Shown in pieces: positions 48,198-57,255 of a DNA stretch of 64,000 bases. The translations under genes were made by a program, and so were the position numbers. The stretch comes from Caulobacterales bacterium. GTDB lineage: Bacteria; Pseudomonadota; Alphaproteobacteria; Caulobacterales; Caulobacteraceae. How positions within the stretch are numbered: position 1 is the first letter of the stretch; every line of letters begins with the position of its first letter. Under the pieces are notes generated by a model. It did no database searches. It was not told the origin of the DNA and worked only from the letters and a program-made list of their open reading frames with translations. Location: assembly GCA_017302105.1 (NCBI GenBank), contig JAFLCS010000001.1, positions 124,001 through 188,000 on the forward strand, read 5' to 3'.

Positions 48198-49351
48198 GCA
48201 TCCAGTTCATTGATCTTCAGGCCCAGCGCCGCCGCATCGGCGAACCCATGACCCGTGCCATCCTCGAGGCCGTCGAAGGCGGAGCCTGGGTGATGGGGCC
48301 ACAGGTGCGCCAGTTCGAGGCCGATCTGGCCGCCTTCGGCCAGGCGAAATACGCTCTGGGCTGCGCCAACGGCACCGATGCCCTGGCCCTGCCGCTGATG
48401 GCGTGGGGCGTCGGCCCCGGCGACGCCATCTTCTGCCCATCCTTTACCTTTGCCGCGACCGGAGAGGTCGCCCCCTGGTTCGGGGCCGAAGACGTCTTCG
48501 TCGACATCGACCCAGTGACCTACAACATCGACCCGGCCCATCTGGAGGCCTCGATCCAGGCGGTAAAGGCCGAGGGACGACTGACGCCGAAGGTGGTCAT
48601 CGCCGTGGACCTGTTCGGTCAGCCGGCCGACTATCCGAGGATTCGCGAGATCTGTGACCGGCATGGGCTGAAGCTGATCGCCGATACAGCCCAGGGCTTC
48701 GGCTGTACCTTGCACGGCAAGCACCCGGTGCATTGGGCCGACATTGCCACCACCAGCTTCTTCCCGGCCAAGCCGCTAGGATGCTACGGCGACGGCGGCG
48801 CGGTCCTGACGAACGATGCCGACCTGGCCGAACTGATGGATTCGATCCGTGTGCACGGCAAGGCGGTCGGGTCCGACCTGGAAGGGCGCACCTTCGAGCA
48901 CGACCCCAAATACCTCAATATGCGCGTGGGCATGAACTCGCGGCTCGACACCATCCAGGCCGCCGTCCTGATCGAGAAGCTCAAGGTCTTTGCTGACGAG
49001 ATCGAGTCCCGGAATCGGATCGCGGCGCGCTACAATGAAGGTCTTCGCGACCATGTCGCGGCAGTTCCCGGCATTATCGCCGGCGGCGTTTCGGTCTGGG
49101 CCCAATATACCATCGAGCACCCCGAGCGAGACCGTCTGGCCGCCCATCTGAAGGCACAGGGCGTGCCCACCGCCGTCTATTATCCAATCCCCATGCACCA
49201 GCAGCCGGCCTATGCCCACCATTCGGTCGGGCCCCAGGGCCTGGCCGTTACCGAGGCCAAGTCTCGTGTCGTCATCAGCCTGCCGATGCACGCCGACCTG
49301 GATGAGGCGACCCAGGACCAGGTCATTGCCGCCGTCAGGAGCTTCTCATGA
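48194..49351 (+). CDS. DegT/DnrJ/EryC1/StrS sugar aminotransferase (WbpE/GnnB-like)
   Basis: This 385-residue PLP enzyme aminates a keto-sugar nucleotide. It opens with QFIDLQAQRRRIGEPM. The PLP lysine is Lys193 in TSFFPAKPLGCYGDGG. GCANGTDALALPLMAWGVGP and IADTAQGFGCTLHGK complete the active site. Pairing with a Gfo/Idh dehydrogenase immediately downstream (4-bp overlap) is the arrangement of WbpB/WbpE (UDP-diacetamido uronic acid) and of GnnA/GnnB (UDP-GlcNAc3N for 2,3-diaminoglucose lipid A). Lipid A with that sugar is known in Caulobacter and Brevundimonas, which favours GnnB. Confidence 0.85.
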   Translation: MSIQFIDLQAQRRRIGEPMTRAILEAVEGGAWVMGPQVRQFEADLAAFGQAKYALGCANGTDALALPLMAWGVGPGDAIFCPSFTFAATGEVAPWFGAEDVFVDIDPVTYNIDPAHLEASIQAVKAEGRLTPKVVIAVDLFGQPADYPRIREICDRHGLKLIADTAQGFGCTLHGKHPVHWADIATTSFFPAKPLGCYGDGGAVLTNDADLAELMDSIRVHGKAVGSDLEGRTFEHDPKYLNMRVGMNSRLDTIQAAVLIEKLKVFADEIESRNRIAARYNEGLRDHVAAVPGIIAGGVSVWAQYTIEHPERDRLAAHLKAQGVPTAVYYPIPMHQQPAYAHHSVGPQGLAVTEAKSRVVISLPMHADLDEATQDQVIAAVRSFS

Positions 49352-50277
49352 TCGAACGTCCATTGATGAAGGTCGGCGTCGCCGGCCTGGGGGTGATGGG
49401 CCGCAACCACGCACGGGTGCTGTCGGATATGCGCGGCGTACGCATGACCTGCGCCTTCGATCCGGACAGGCCGACGGCCGAGGCCGCGAGCGCCTATGGG
49501 GCGGTTCCGGTCACCACCGTCGAGGCCTTCCTTGAGGCCGACCTGGACGCCGCAGTCGTCGCAACCCCGAACAGCCACCATGCCGATCTGTCCGTGGCGC
49601 TGCTCGAAAGAGGCGTGCCGGTGCTGGTCGAGAAGCCGATCGCGGCCGATCTGGCCGGGGCTCAGCGCATGATCGACGCCGCGCGGGCTGCCGGCGTCGT
49701 CTTGATGGTCGGCCACGTCGAACGATTCAATCCGGCCGTCGAAGCCGTCAAGAAGGCCATCGCCGGCGACGACATCATCTCCATCCAGATCACCCGCGTC
49801 GGCCCCTTTCCCCCGCGCATGGGCGAGGTCGGGGTCGTCATCGACCTGGCGGTCCACGACATCGACATCATCCGGCATCTGACGGGATCGGAGATCGTTG
49901 ACGTCCAGCCGCAGCTGGCGCGCACCCGGGCCGATCGCGAGGACACCGCGCTTTTGCAGTTCCGCACCGACACCGGCGTGATCGCCCAGATCAACACCAA
50001 CTGGGTGACGCCCTACAAGGCTCGGATGCTCCAGGTCGCCACCCAGCAGAAATTCGTCGTCGCCGATCTGATCACCCGTCAGGTCCAGGAGTTCTTCGCC
50101 TACGACAAGGACGGCTCCTACTCGACCCGGACGCTCCACACCTGGCCGAACGAACCGCTCAAGGTCGAACTGACAGCCTTCCTGGACGCGGTTCGCAACG
50201 GTACGCCGCCGCCGGTCACCGGTGAGGACGGCCTGGCCAATCTTGACGTCGCCCTGCGTTGTCTGGAGCGCGCGTGA
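49348..50277 (+). CDS. Gfo/Idh/MocA family sugar-nucleotide dehydrogenase (WbpB/GnnA-like)
   Basis: The 309-residue NAD-dependent oxidoreductase has the Rossmann motif VAGLGVMGRNHARVL at the N-terminus. The family marker EKPIAADLAGA and the substrate region GPFPPRMGEVGVVIDLAVHD with the likely catalytic Asp/His are visible. It probably oxidises the 3-hydroxyl of a UDP-sugar so the preceding aminotransferase can aminate it. It overlaps both neighbours by four bases (ATGA before, GTGA after). Which UDP-sugar is used cannot be read from the sequence. Confidence 0.86.
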   Translation: MIERPLMKVGVAGLGVMGRNHARVLSDMRGVRMTCAFDPDRPTAEAASAYGAVPVTTVEAFLEADLDAAVVATPNSHHADLSVALLERGVPVLVEKPIAADLAGAQRMIDAARAAGVVLMVGHVERFNPAVEAVKKAIAGDDIISIQITRVGPFPPRMGEVGVVIDLAVHDIDIIRHLTGSEIVDVQPQLARTRADREDTALLQFRTDTGVIAQINTNWVTPYKARMLQVATQQKFVVADLITRQVQEFFAYDKDGSYSTRTLHTWPNEPLKVELTAFLDAVRNGTPPPVTGEDGLANLDVALRCLERA

Positions 50278-51563
50278 GCGCGAACGCCGGCCTGCCGGCG
50301 CGTCAGTCGGCGATGCGCCTCATCGAGGCGGCGATGATGCGCCGGGGGGGTCTCGACGCGGCCCTCAATGAGCCGGCCCTGCGCGCCCTGTCACCCGAGG
50401 ATCGCGGCTTCGCGCGGGCCCTGGCGATGGCTGTCCTGCGGCGGCTCGGCTCGATCGACCGGGCCCTGGATTCGCGCCTCCAGCGCCCCCCGCCCGAGCC
50501 AGTCCGTCGCCTGCTCAGGATTGGCTTGGCCCAGATGCTGTATCTGGACACACCCGACTTTGCGGCCGTCTCCACGACGGTCAAACTGGCCGAGCGGGAC
50601 AATGCGACACGCCCCTACAAGGCCCTGATCAATGCCGTGCTGCGCGGTCTCGCACGCGAGCCGGCCGCAGATCCGCCGCCGCAGGCCGATATTCCGCCCT
50701 GGCTGTTCGCACGCTGGGCCGCCCAGTTCGGCCAGGCCGAGGCCGAGGGAATCGCACTAAATGCTCGCGTCGAGCCACCCACGGATCTGTCGCTCAAACC
50801 GGGAACCGACCCGGCCCCGCTGATCGAGACCTTGCCCGGCGAGCCTCTGCCCGGCGGCTCGCTCAGAACCCGGCGCGGCGGCGACGTCGCGGCCTGGCCC
50901 GGCTTCGAGGACGGCGGTTGGTGGGTCCAGGATGCCGCTGCGGCCATCCCGGCTCGCCTGTTGGCCGTCGAGCCCGGCGAGACGGTGCTGGACCTCTGCG
51001 CCGCCCCCGGCGGCAAGACCCTGCAACTGGCCGCGACCGGAGCCGCCGTAACGGCGCTGGATCGCTCCGAGCCGCGCCTTCGTCGGCTGCGCGCCAATCT
51101 GGAGCGAACCGGCCTGAACGCCGAGGTCGTCGTCGCCGATGGCGAAGCCTGGATGGACGACCGACAGTTCGACGCCGTGTTGCTGGATGCACCCTGCACG
51201 GCCACCGGCACCCTGCGTCGCAATCCTGAAGCCCTCTACGCCCTGACGCCGGCCGAGATCGCCAAACTGGCCGATGTCCAGCACCGGCTGCTCGATGCCG
51301 CCGCCGCCCGCGTCAAACCGGGCGGCCGGCTGGTCTATTGCGTCTGTTCGCTCGAACGCGAGGAAGGGGAGACCCAGGTTCTGGCCTTCCTGCGACGACA
51401 CCCCGACTTCCATCTGACCCCGGCAGACCCCGGGACGGTCGGCGCACCGGACAGCTCCCGGGCGGGCGACGGCTGGCTGCGTCTGCTGCCCAGCCAGTGG
51501 TCGGAACTGGGGGGACTGGACGGCTTCTTCGCAGCACGGCTTGAACGGGCACCCTCCGCCTGA
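50274..51563 (+). CDS. rsmB: 16S rRNA (cytosine-967-C5) methyltransferase RsmB
   Basis: This 429-residue enzyme has an N-terminal NusB-like RNA-binding domain (about 1-140). A Rossmann methyltransferase domain follows, with VLDLCAAPGGKTLQLA, the first catalytic cysteine in LDAPCTATGTLRRNPE, and the nucleophile in VYCVCSLEREEGE. GTG at 50274 was chosen because GGAG is five bases upstream; a TTG at 50259 is less likely. It overlaps the dehydrogenase gene and is followed after 2 bp by an unknown gene. Confidence 0.95.
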   Translation: MSANAGLPARQSAMRLIEAAMMRRGGLDAALNEPALRALSPEDRGFARALAMAVLRRLGSIDRALDSRLQRPPPEPVRRLLRIGLAQMLYLDTPDFAAVSTTVKLAERDNATRPYKALINAVLRGLAREPAADPPPQADIPPWLFARWAAQFGQAEAEGIALNARVEPPTDLSLKPGTDPAPLIETLPGEPLPGGSLRTRRGGDVAAWPGFEDGGWWVQDAAAAIPARLLAVEPGETVLDLCAAPGGKTLQLAATGAAVTALDRSEPRLRRLRANLERTGLNAEVVVADGEAWMDDRQFDAVLLDAPCTATGTLRRNPEALYALTPAEIAKLADVQHRLLDAAAARVKPGGRLVYCVCSLEREEGETQVLAFLRRHPDFHLTPADPGTVGAPDSSRAGDGWLRLLPSQWSELGGLDGFFAARLERAPSA

Positions 51564-51565
51564 CC

Positions 51566-52096
51566 ATGACGCCGAGTCGACTGTTCAAGGTCCAGACACC
51601 GGCCCTCAGATGGCCTCGCAAGGGCGAAACGCCGGACCTCTGGTTCGGAGCCCATAATTTCGTGGCCGTCCTCGATGAGGCGGGTCATGTCCGTCTGGAA
51701 TTGCACGGCATCGCGCGGGGCCCCGGGGGCGCACCGCTCAAGATCTATGGCGGCGTCCTGCCCTTCCGACGCGAATTGATCTGGGGCGAGGCCTTCAACC
51801 ATGCCACCGGCTTCTACGATCCCGGTTTTCCCCAGACCGAACTGCGGCAGCAGCCGGGCGTTTCGATGGAGAGCCACCTGCGCCGGGCAGAGGCCGTTCG
51901 GCTGGCCGTCAATGCGCGCGCCATCGCCTATCCCTGGCCGGCCGCCTTCGGTGCCAACAGCAATGCCTATTTCGCCACCCTGATTGCCGGCATGGGCCTG
52001 GCCGACCAGCGTGTGCCCGGTCAACTCTGGGCACCGTCGTCAGACCGCCTGCTGTTGGACGGCCCGACCCTGGCCGCAATCCGCGCAATGACGTGA
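51566..52096 (+). CDS. Conserved-looking protein of unknown function
   Basis: I cannot name a family for this 176-residue protein. It has no signal peptide or membrane helix. Notable parts are LWFGAHNFVAVLDEAGHVRL, ELHGIARGPGGAPLKIYGGV and, near the C-terminus, AFGANSNAYFATLIAGMG. The asparagine/serine motif recalls the GPNSN segment of some DUF-class membrane-associated proteins, but I would not assign it. It begins 2 bp after rsmB, so it is certainly in that operon, and 41 bp before rpe. Rhythm and codon use are as in its neighbours. Confidence 0.75.
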   Translation: MTPSRLFKVQTPALRWPRKGETPDLWFGAHNFVAVLDEAGHVRLELHGIARGPGGAPLKIYGGVLPFRRELIWGEAFNHATGFYDPGFPQTELRQQPGVSMESHLRRAEAVRLAVNARAIAYPWPAAFGANSNAYFATLIAGMGLADQRVPGQLWAPSSDRLLLDGPTLAAIRAMT

Positions 52097-52137
52097 CGGA
52101 CCTTGCCCCGGCCGCCGGGTCATCCTAATCCACAACC

Positions 52138-52794
52138 ATGCCGATGCCCCTCATCTGCCCGTCCATCCTGGCCAGCGACTTTGCACGTCTGGGTGAGGAG
52201 GTCCGCGCCCTCGGCGCGGCCGGGGCCGACTGGATTCATGTCGACGTGATGGATGGGCATTTCGTGCCCAACATCACCCTTGGTCCGGACGTGATGAAGG
52301 CGCTTCGCCGTCATACGGACAAGCCCTTCGACGTTCATTTGATGGTGGCACCGGTCGATCCGTGGCTGGAGGCCTATCGCGCCGCGGGTGCCGATGTGCT
52401 CAGCGTCCATCCCGAGAGCGGGCCGCACCTGCATCGGACCCTCGGTCGTATCCGCGAACTGGGGGCCAAGGCCGGCATCGTGTTCAACCCGGCGACGCCG
52501 CTGTCCATCCTGGAGGAGGTCATCGAGCTGGTCGATCTGGTGCTGATCATGTCGGTCAATCCTGGCTTCGGCGGCCAAAAATTCATCGATTCGTCACTGA
52601 CCAAGATCGAGCGCGCACGTGCTGTACTGGACCGGGCCGGGTCTGGGGCCGTGCTGCAGGTCGACGGCGGGGTCACCGCCGACAACGCCGCCGCCTGCGT
52701 TTCGGCCGGGGCCACGGCCCTGGTCGCCGGCACGGCGGTGTTTCGCGGCGGACCCGACGCCTATGCCGCCAATATTGCGGCCTTGCGGGGGTAG
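52138..52794 (+). CDS. rpe: Ribulose-phosphate 3-epimerase
   Basis: This 218-residue TIM barrel of the pentose phosphate pathway interconverts ribulose-5-P and xylulose-5-P. ICPSILASDFARLGEEV, WIHVDVMDGHFVPNIT (metal His and catalytic Asp), FDVHLMVAPVD, MSVNPGFGGQKF and LQVDGGVTADNA are the full family series. ATG 52138 or ATG 52144 may start translation; neither has an evident ribosome-binding site. The order rsmB-rpe-heparinase-purH is as I recall it from other Caulobacteraceae. Confidence 0.97.
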   Translation: MPMPLICPSILASDFARLGEEVRALGAAGADWIHVDVMDGHFVPNITLGPDVMKALRRHTDKPFDVHLMVAPVDPWLEAYRAAGADVLSVHPESGPHLHRTLGRIRELGAKAGIVFNPATPLSILEEVIELVDLVLIMSVNPGFGGQKFIDSSLTKIERARAVLDRAGSGAVLQVDGGVTADNAAACVSAGATALVAGTAVFRGGPDAYAANIAALRG

Positions 52795-52801
52795 GGCCGT
52801 C

Positions 52802-54544
52802 GTGAGCGAGTCCCTCGAGCGCGGTCTGCGGCTGCCCGATATTCGACCCCCGCGCCTGCCGCGCCTGACCTGGCTGCAGGCCACGACCCGACTGATTGGG
52901 CGTCAGGCGTCTGCAGAATTGTTCGGGGCTCCCGGCTACGGCCTGACGCTCAGCCGGCCTCGAGCATCGGGCTTCGCCTGCTCGCCGCGGGAATTCCGCC
53001 CAGCCGATGCGGCGGTCGGCAGGTCCACGGCGTCCGGCCGCTTCGTCATCGCCGGATCGGTGGTTGATGTCGGATCGTCCGGCGACGTCTGGGACCGACC
53101 CTGTCCGACGCGCCGGTTTGCCGTGGATCTACATCGTTTCGTCTGGCTACCGGACCTGATGGCGTCAGGCGATCGCGCGCCGCGCGAAGCCCTGCGGCTG
53201 ATCCTGGCCTGGGCAGAGATATTTGGAAACTGGAACGCCTTCTCCTGGAGCCGCGAGACCCTTCCGCGTCGCGTCATCAATCTGTCCTGTTCGGCCCGGC
53301 GGATCGGGGCGTCCAGCTCGGAGGCGGATCGCTCCAGGCTAGCCGATATCCTGGCGCGTCAGGCCCGCCATCTCGGCCGCCTTCGCCCCGGCGCATCCGC
53401 CGCCGAAATCGCCTGCGCCCGCACCCTGGCCGGCGCAACCCTGTCTGGGCCTGCGGGCCGCCGGCTCCTCAGCCAGGGGCTCTCCAGCCTTAGGCGCGCA
53501 CTGGCCGTAACGGTCCTGTCGGATGGCTGTCACGTCAGCCGCAGCCCCGAGGCCGGGCTGGAGCTGCTGTTCGACCTGCTGACGGTCGATGACGCCCTCT
53601 TGCAAATCGGGCAGGAGCCGCCCCAGGAGCTGGGCCGGTCCATCGACCGCCTCACCGCCGGTTTGCGGACCCTGACCCTGCCCGATGGTCGCCTCGCGGC
53701 TTTCCAGGGCGGTGAAATGCTGTCGCCCCAGAAGGTCGCCGCAGCCCGGGCCCATGACGACACCGGCGCTCCGGCTGCGGCCGAACGACTGCTGGCCGGC
53801 GGCTATGAGCGTCTCGACGGTCAGATGTTGCACATCATCATCGACGCTGGAACGCCTGCCGCCGGGGTAGCCCCCCTGACGGCCTGCGCCCAGCCCGGTG
53901 CCATCGAGATCGTGTGCGGACGGGATCGTCTGATAACGAACTCAGGATGGAGCGAACGCGCCGGAGACCGTCAGGGGTTTCGCCTGACGCCGGCCGCATC
54001 GACCCTGAGTCTGGGCGAGGGTTCCATCGGGGACATCCTCTCGGGGCGAATGGAGCGGATTTTGGGGCCTCGCCTCAGCCTCCCCCCCATGAATGTGACG
54101 GCACGGCGCGAAACCGGCGAAGGTGCGACCCTGGTCGAGACGGGACACGACGGCTGGGTGCTGCAGTTCGGATTGCGGCATGAGCGCCGGCTCTACCTCG
54201 ACCAGCGGCTGGACGAGATCCGCGGCGAAGACCGGCTTCTTCCGTCGGACCGTGCGGTCGAGGCGCTGGCGGCCCCCTATGCGATCCGATTCTATCTTCA
54301 GCCTGGTGCCACGGCCTCGATGGCGCGCGACCGACGCAGCGTCATCCTCAGGGGCGAGTCCGGTCGCGGCTGGTTCTTCCGTAGCGATGCGGCGGATGTC
54401 GCCATCGAACCCAGCGCCTGTTTCGAGAATGGCCTGACCCGGCGCTCCGTCCAAATCGTTCTGCGCGGCAGTGTCCGCACCGATGCCGAGAGCCGGATCC
54501 GCTGGAAGCTCGAGCCGGCCGGCGCAACCGAGGGGCAGATATGA
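52802..54544 (+). CDS. Heparinase II/III family protein
   Basis: The 580-residue protein has an N-terminal alpha/alpha-toroid region (about 60-290; FNWNAFSWSRETL-like helix LAWAEIFGNWNAFSWS) and a C-terminal beta-sandwich heparinase domain (about 310-560; TACAQPGAIEIVCGRDRLI, ETGHDGWVLQFGLRHERRLY). The family contains uronic-acid lyases and non-catalytic relatives. No signal peptide is visible, which is usual for this cytosolic subgroup. GTG 52802 has AGGG five bases upstream. It may act on an intracellular polysaccharide or a capsule precursor. It overlaps the dehydratase gene (ATGA). Confidence 0.85.
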   Translation: MSESLERGLRLPDIRPPRLPRLTWLQATTRLIGRQASAELFGAPGYGLTLSRPRASGFACSPREFRPADAAVGRSTASGRFVIAGSVVDVGSSGDVWDRPCPTRRFAVDLHRFVWLPDLMASGDRAPREALRLILAWAEIFGNWNAFSWSRETLPRRVINLSCSARRIGASSSEADRSRLADILARQARHLGRLRPGASAAEIACARTLAGATLSGPAGRRLLSQGLSSLRRALAVTVLSDGCHVSRSPEAGLELLFDLLTVDDALLQIGQEPPQELGRSIDRLTAGLRTLTLPDGRLAAFQGGEMLSPQKVAAARAHDDTGAPAAAERLLAGGYERLDGQMLHIIIDAGTPAAGVAPLTACAQPGAIEIVCGRDRLITNSGWSERAGDRQGFRLTPAASTLSLGEGSIGDILSGRMERILGPRLSLPPMNVTARRETGEGATLVETGHDGWVLQFGLRHERRLYLDQRLDEIRGEDRLLPSDRAVEALAAPYAIRFYLQPGATASMARDRRSVILRGESGRGWFFRSDAADVAIEPSACFENGLTRRSVQIVLRGSVRTDAESRIRWKLEPAGATEGQI

Positions 54545-55611
54545 CGCCGCTCAAGGCTTCGATCCTCGCGCGCAAGCCCCGATCACTGGACGCCGGGCGA
54601 ACCCGCGACATTCTACAGGGTCGGCGTGTCCTGGTTACCGGGGCCGGTGGCACGATCGGGGGAGAACTGGCCCGCCGCGTCGCCGGTCAGGACCCTGAGC
54701 GGCTCATCCTGTTCGATTCTTCGGAGTTCAACCTCTACGCCCTGGATCAGCACCTGACGGAGGCTGGGTCGAAGGCGCACTGGACCGTGGCCCTGGGTGA
54801 TGTACGCGACCGGGCGCGCCTCGAGGAGGTCTTCAGCCGGCTCCAGCCTGAAGTCGTGCTTCATGCCGCCGCCCTGAAGCACGTCCCCCTGATGGAGACG
54901 CATCCCTGCGAGGCCGTATTGACCAATGTCGGGGGCGTCGTCCACGTCATGGAACTGGCTCGCGAGACAGCCGAGGCCTTCGTCTTCATCTCGACCGACA
55001 AGGCCGTGAATCCGACGAATGTCATGGGTGCCACGAAGCGCGTCGGCGAACGCGTGGTTCAGGCCCTGGCCAGCGAAGCCCCGGTGCGGGCCGCGATCGT
55101 GCGGTTCGGCAATGTTCTCGGCTCGACCGGTTCGGTCGTGCCTCTGTTCGAGCGCCAGATCGCCCGCGGCGGCCCGGTGACGGTGACCCACAGGGACATG
55201 ACCCGGTGGTTCATGACCGTCGGCGAGGCGGCCGAGCTGGTCCTTCAGGCCGCCAGCTTGCCCCAGCCCGGTCATGCCGACGTCTTCGTGCTCGACATGG
55301 GCGAGCCGGTTCGCATCGATGATCTGGCCCGCCAGCTGATCCGTCTGGCCGGACACGAGCCCGACCTCGACATCAAGATCGAATACACAGACCTGAGGCC
55401 GGGCGAAAAGCTCACCGAAGAGATCTTCTATGCGGCCGAGGACGTCTCGGCGACCGCCGTCGATGGCGTCATGGCCGCACGCGCCGATACGGTGTCGTTG
55501 GACGGACTGCGGTCCGACCTGAATGCACTGCTGGCGGCAGCCGCCGCACGCAACGAAGCGGAAACTCTCGCCCGCCTGGCCGCTCTGGAACCCCGCTTCA
55601 GTCAACGTTGA
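54541..55611 (+). CDS. Soluble nucleotide-sugar 4,6-dehydratase (FlaA1/CapD-like)
   Basis: This 356-residue extended SDR enzyme has NAD loop VLVTGAGGTIGGELARR, then HAAALKHVPLMETHP, STDKAVNPTNVMGATKR and DMTRWFMTVGEAAELVL. The catalytic Met162/Lys166 pair in place of Tyr-x3-Lys is the hallmark of the FlaA1/WbpM inverting or retaining UDP-GlcNAc 4,6-dehydratases. It is the short soluble form, without the four N-terminal membrane helices of WbpM/PglF. It is coupled to the heparinase gene and sits 39 bp before purH. Confidence 0.9.
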   Translation: MTPLKASILARKPRSLDAGRTRDILQGRRVLVTGAGGTIGGELARRVAGQDPERLILFDSSEFNLYALDQHLTEAGSKAHWTVALGDVRDRARLEEVFSRLQPEVVLHAAALKHVPLMETHPCEAVLTNVGGVVHVMELARETAEAFVFISTDKAVNPTNVMGATKRVGERVVQALASEAPVRAAIVRFGNVLGSTGSVVPLFERQIARGGPVTVTHRDMTRWFMTVGEAAELVLQAASLPQPGHADVFVLDMGEPVRIDDLARQLIRLAGHEPDLDIKIEYTDLRPGEKLTEEIFYAAEDVSATAVDGVMAARADTVSLDGLRSDLNALLAAAAARNEAETLARLAALEPRFSQR

Positions 55612-55650
55612 CCCTACCCTTCACCCCTTTCCTCTGGACCGCATCTCCCC

Positions 55651-57255
55651 ATGCCCGCCGCCCCTGACTTTCCGCCCTCGCCCGATCGGGTGGCCCCGAA
55701 ACGCGCCCTGATCTCCCTGTCGGACAAGACCGGACTGGAAGCCGCTGCGCGCGCACTGCACGATCTGGGGGTCGAGATGGTCTCAACCGGCGGCACGCGC
55801 GCCGCCATTGAAAAGCTGGGCCTGCCGGTCAAGGACGTCAGCGAGCTGACCGGCTTTCCCGAGATGATGGACGGACGGGTCAAGACCCTTCACCCGGTGG
55901 TACACGGAGGGTTGCTGGGCGTGCGCGACGCCCCGGCCCATGCGGCGGCCATGGCCGAGCACGGTATTGGCCCGATCGACCTGGCCTGGATCGACCTTTA
56001 TCCGTTCGAGGCGACGGTGGCGTCGGGCGGCGGTTTTGAGGCGGCGGTCGAGAACATCGACATCGGCGGCCCGGCCATGATCCGCTCCTCGGCCAAGAAC
56101 CACGGCTACGTCGCGGTCTGTGTCGACAAGGACGGGCTCGACGAGGTGCTGGCGGCGCTGAGAGCCCATGGCGGGACCTCGCTTGAACTTCGCAAGCGGC
56201 TGGCGGCGCGGGCCTTTGCGCGCACCGCGGCCTATGACGCGGCGGTCTCCGGCTGGTTCGCCGGCCAGGTCGACGATACGGCCCCGGCGCGCAAGACCAT
56301 TGCGGGCACCCTGGGCCAGACCCTGCGCTACGGCGAAAATCCGCATCAGTCCGGGGCCTTTTATCGCACCGGCGAGATCCGCCCAGGCGTCGCCCACGCC
56401 CAGCAGGTTCAGGGCAAGGAGCTGGGCTACAACAACATCGCCGATGCCGACGCCGCCTATGAACTGGTCGCCGAGTTTGCGGCCCCGGCCTGCGTCATCG
56501 TCAAACACGCCAATCCGTGCGGTGTCGCGGTCGGGGCCGATCTGGGCCAGGCCTACGCCCGTGCCCTGGAATGCGACGCCGTCTCGGCCTTCGGCGGCGT
56601 CATTGCGGTCAATCGGCCGCTGACCGGCGACGATGCGCGCGCTATCACCGAGATCTTCACCGAGGTCGTCATTGCGCCGGGCGCCGACGACGAGGCGCGC
56701 GCAGTCTTTGCGGCCAAGAAGAACCTGCGCCTGCTGATCACCGACGGCCTGCCCGATCCGCATGGCCCCGGCGAAGTGTTTCGCTCGGTCGCGGGCGGTT
56801 TTCTGGTCCAGTCGCGCGATCGCAGCCTGATCCGGCCTGAGGACCTGAAAATCGTCACCCGGCGCCAGCCGACGCCTCAAGAGATTGAGGATATGCTGTT
56901 CGCCTTCACCGTGGCCAAACACGTCAAGTCCAACGCCATCGTCTATGCCAAGGACGGTCAGACCGCCGGCATCGGCGCCGGCCAGATGAACCGGCGCGAC
57001 TCGGCCCGGATCGCCGCCATCCGCGCCCGCGAGGCCGGTCAGGCCAAGGGCTTGGCCCATTCGCTGGCCGAAGGGTCGGCCTGCGCCTCCGAAGCCTTCT
57101 TCCCATTCGCCGACGGCCTTCTGGAAGCCGTCGCGGCCGGAGCCACCAGCGTGATCCAGCCGGGCGGCTCGATCCGCGACGACGAGGTCATCGCCGCCGC
57201 CGATGAAAAGGGGATCGCCATGGCCTTCACGGGAACCCGGGTGTTCCGGCATTGA
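55651..57255 (+). CDS. purH: Bifunctional AICAR formyltransferase / IMP cyclohydrolase
   Basis: This 534-residue enzyme catalyses the last two steps of IMP synthesis. The N-terminal MGS-like IMP cyclohydrolase (residues 15-200) shows [31 protein letters not shown] and [15 protein letters not shown]. The transformylase half has [23 protein letters not shown] and [18 protein letters not shown]. The start codon has no clear ribosome-binding site. The stop overlaps the next gene (TTGA). Confidence 0.98.
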   Translation: MPAAPDFPPSPDRVAPKRALISLSDKTGLEAAARALHDLGVEMVSTGGTRAAIEKLGLPVKDVSELTGFPEMMDGRVKTLHPVVHGGLLGVRDAPAHAAAMAEHGIGPIDLAWIDLYPFEATVASGGGFEAAVENIDIGGPAMIRSSAKNHGYVAVCVDKDGLDEVLAALRAHGGTSLELRKRLAARAFARTAAYDAAVSGWFAGQVDDTAPARKTIAGTLGQTLRYGENPHQSGAFYRTGEIRPGVAHAQQVQGKELGYNNIADADAAYELVAEFAAPACVIVKHANPCGVAVGADLGQAYARALECDAVSAFGGVIAVNRPLTGDDARAITEIFTEVVIAPGADDEARAVFAAKKNLRLLITDGLPDPHGPGEVFRSVAGGFLVQSRDRSLIRPEDLKIVTRRQPTPQEIEDMLFAFTVAKHVKSNAIVYAKDGQTAGIGAGQMNRRDSARIAAIRAREAGQAKGLAHSLAEGSACASEAFFPFADGLLEAVAAGATSVIQPGGSIRDDEVIAAADEKGIAMAFTGTRVFRH

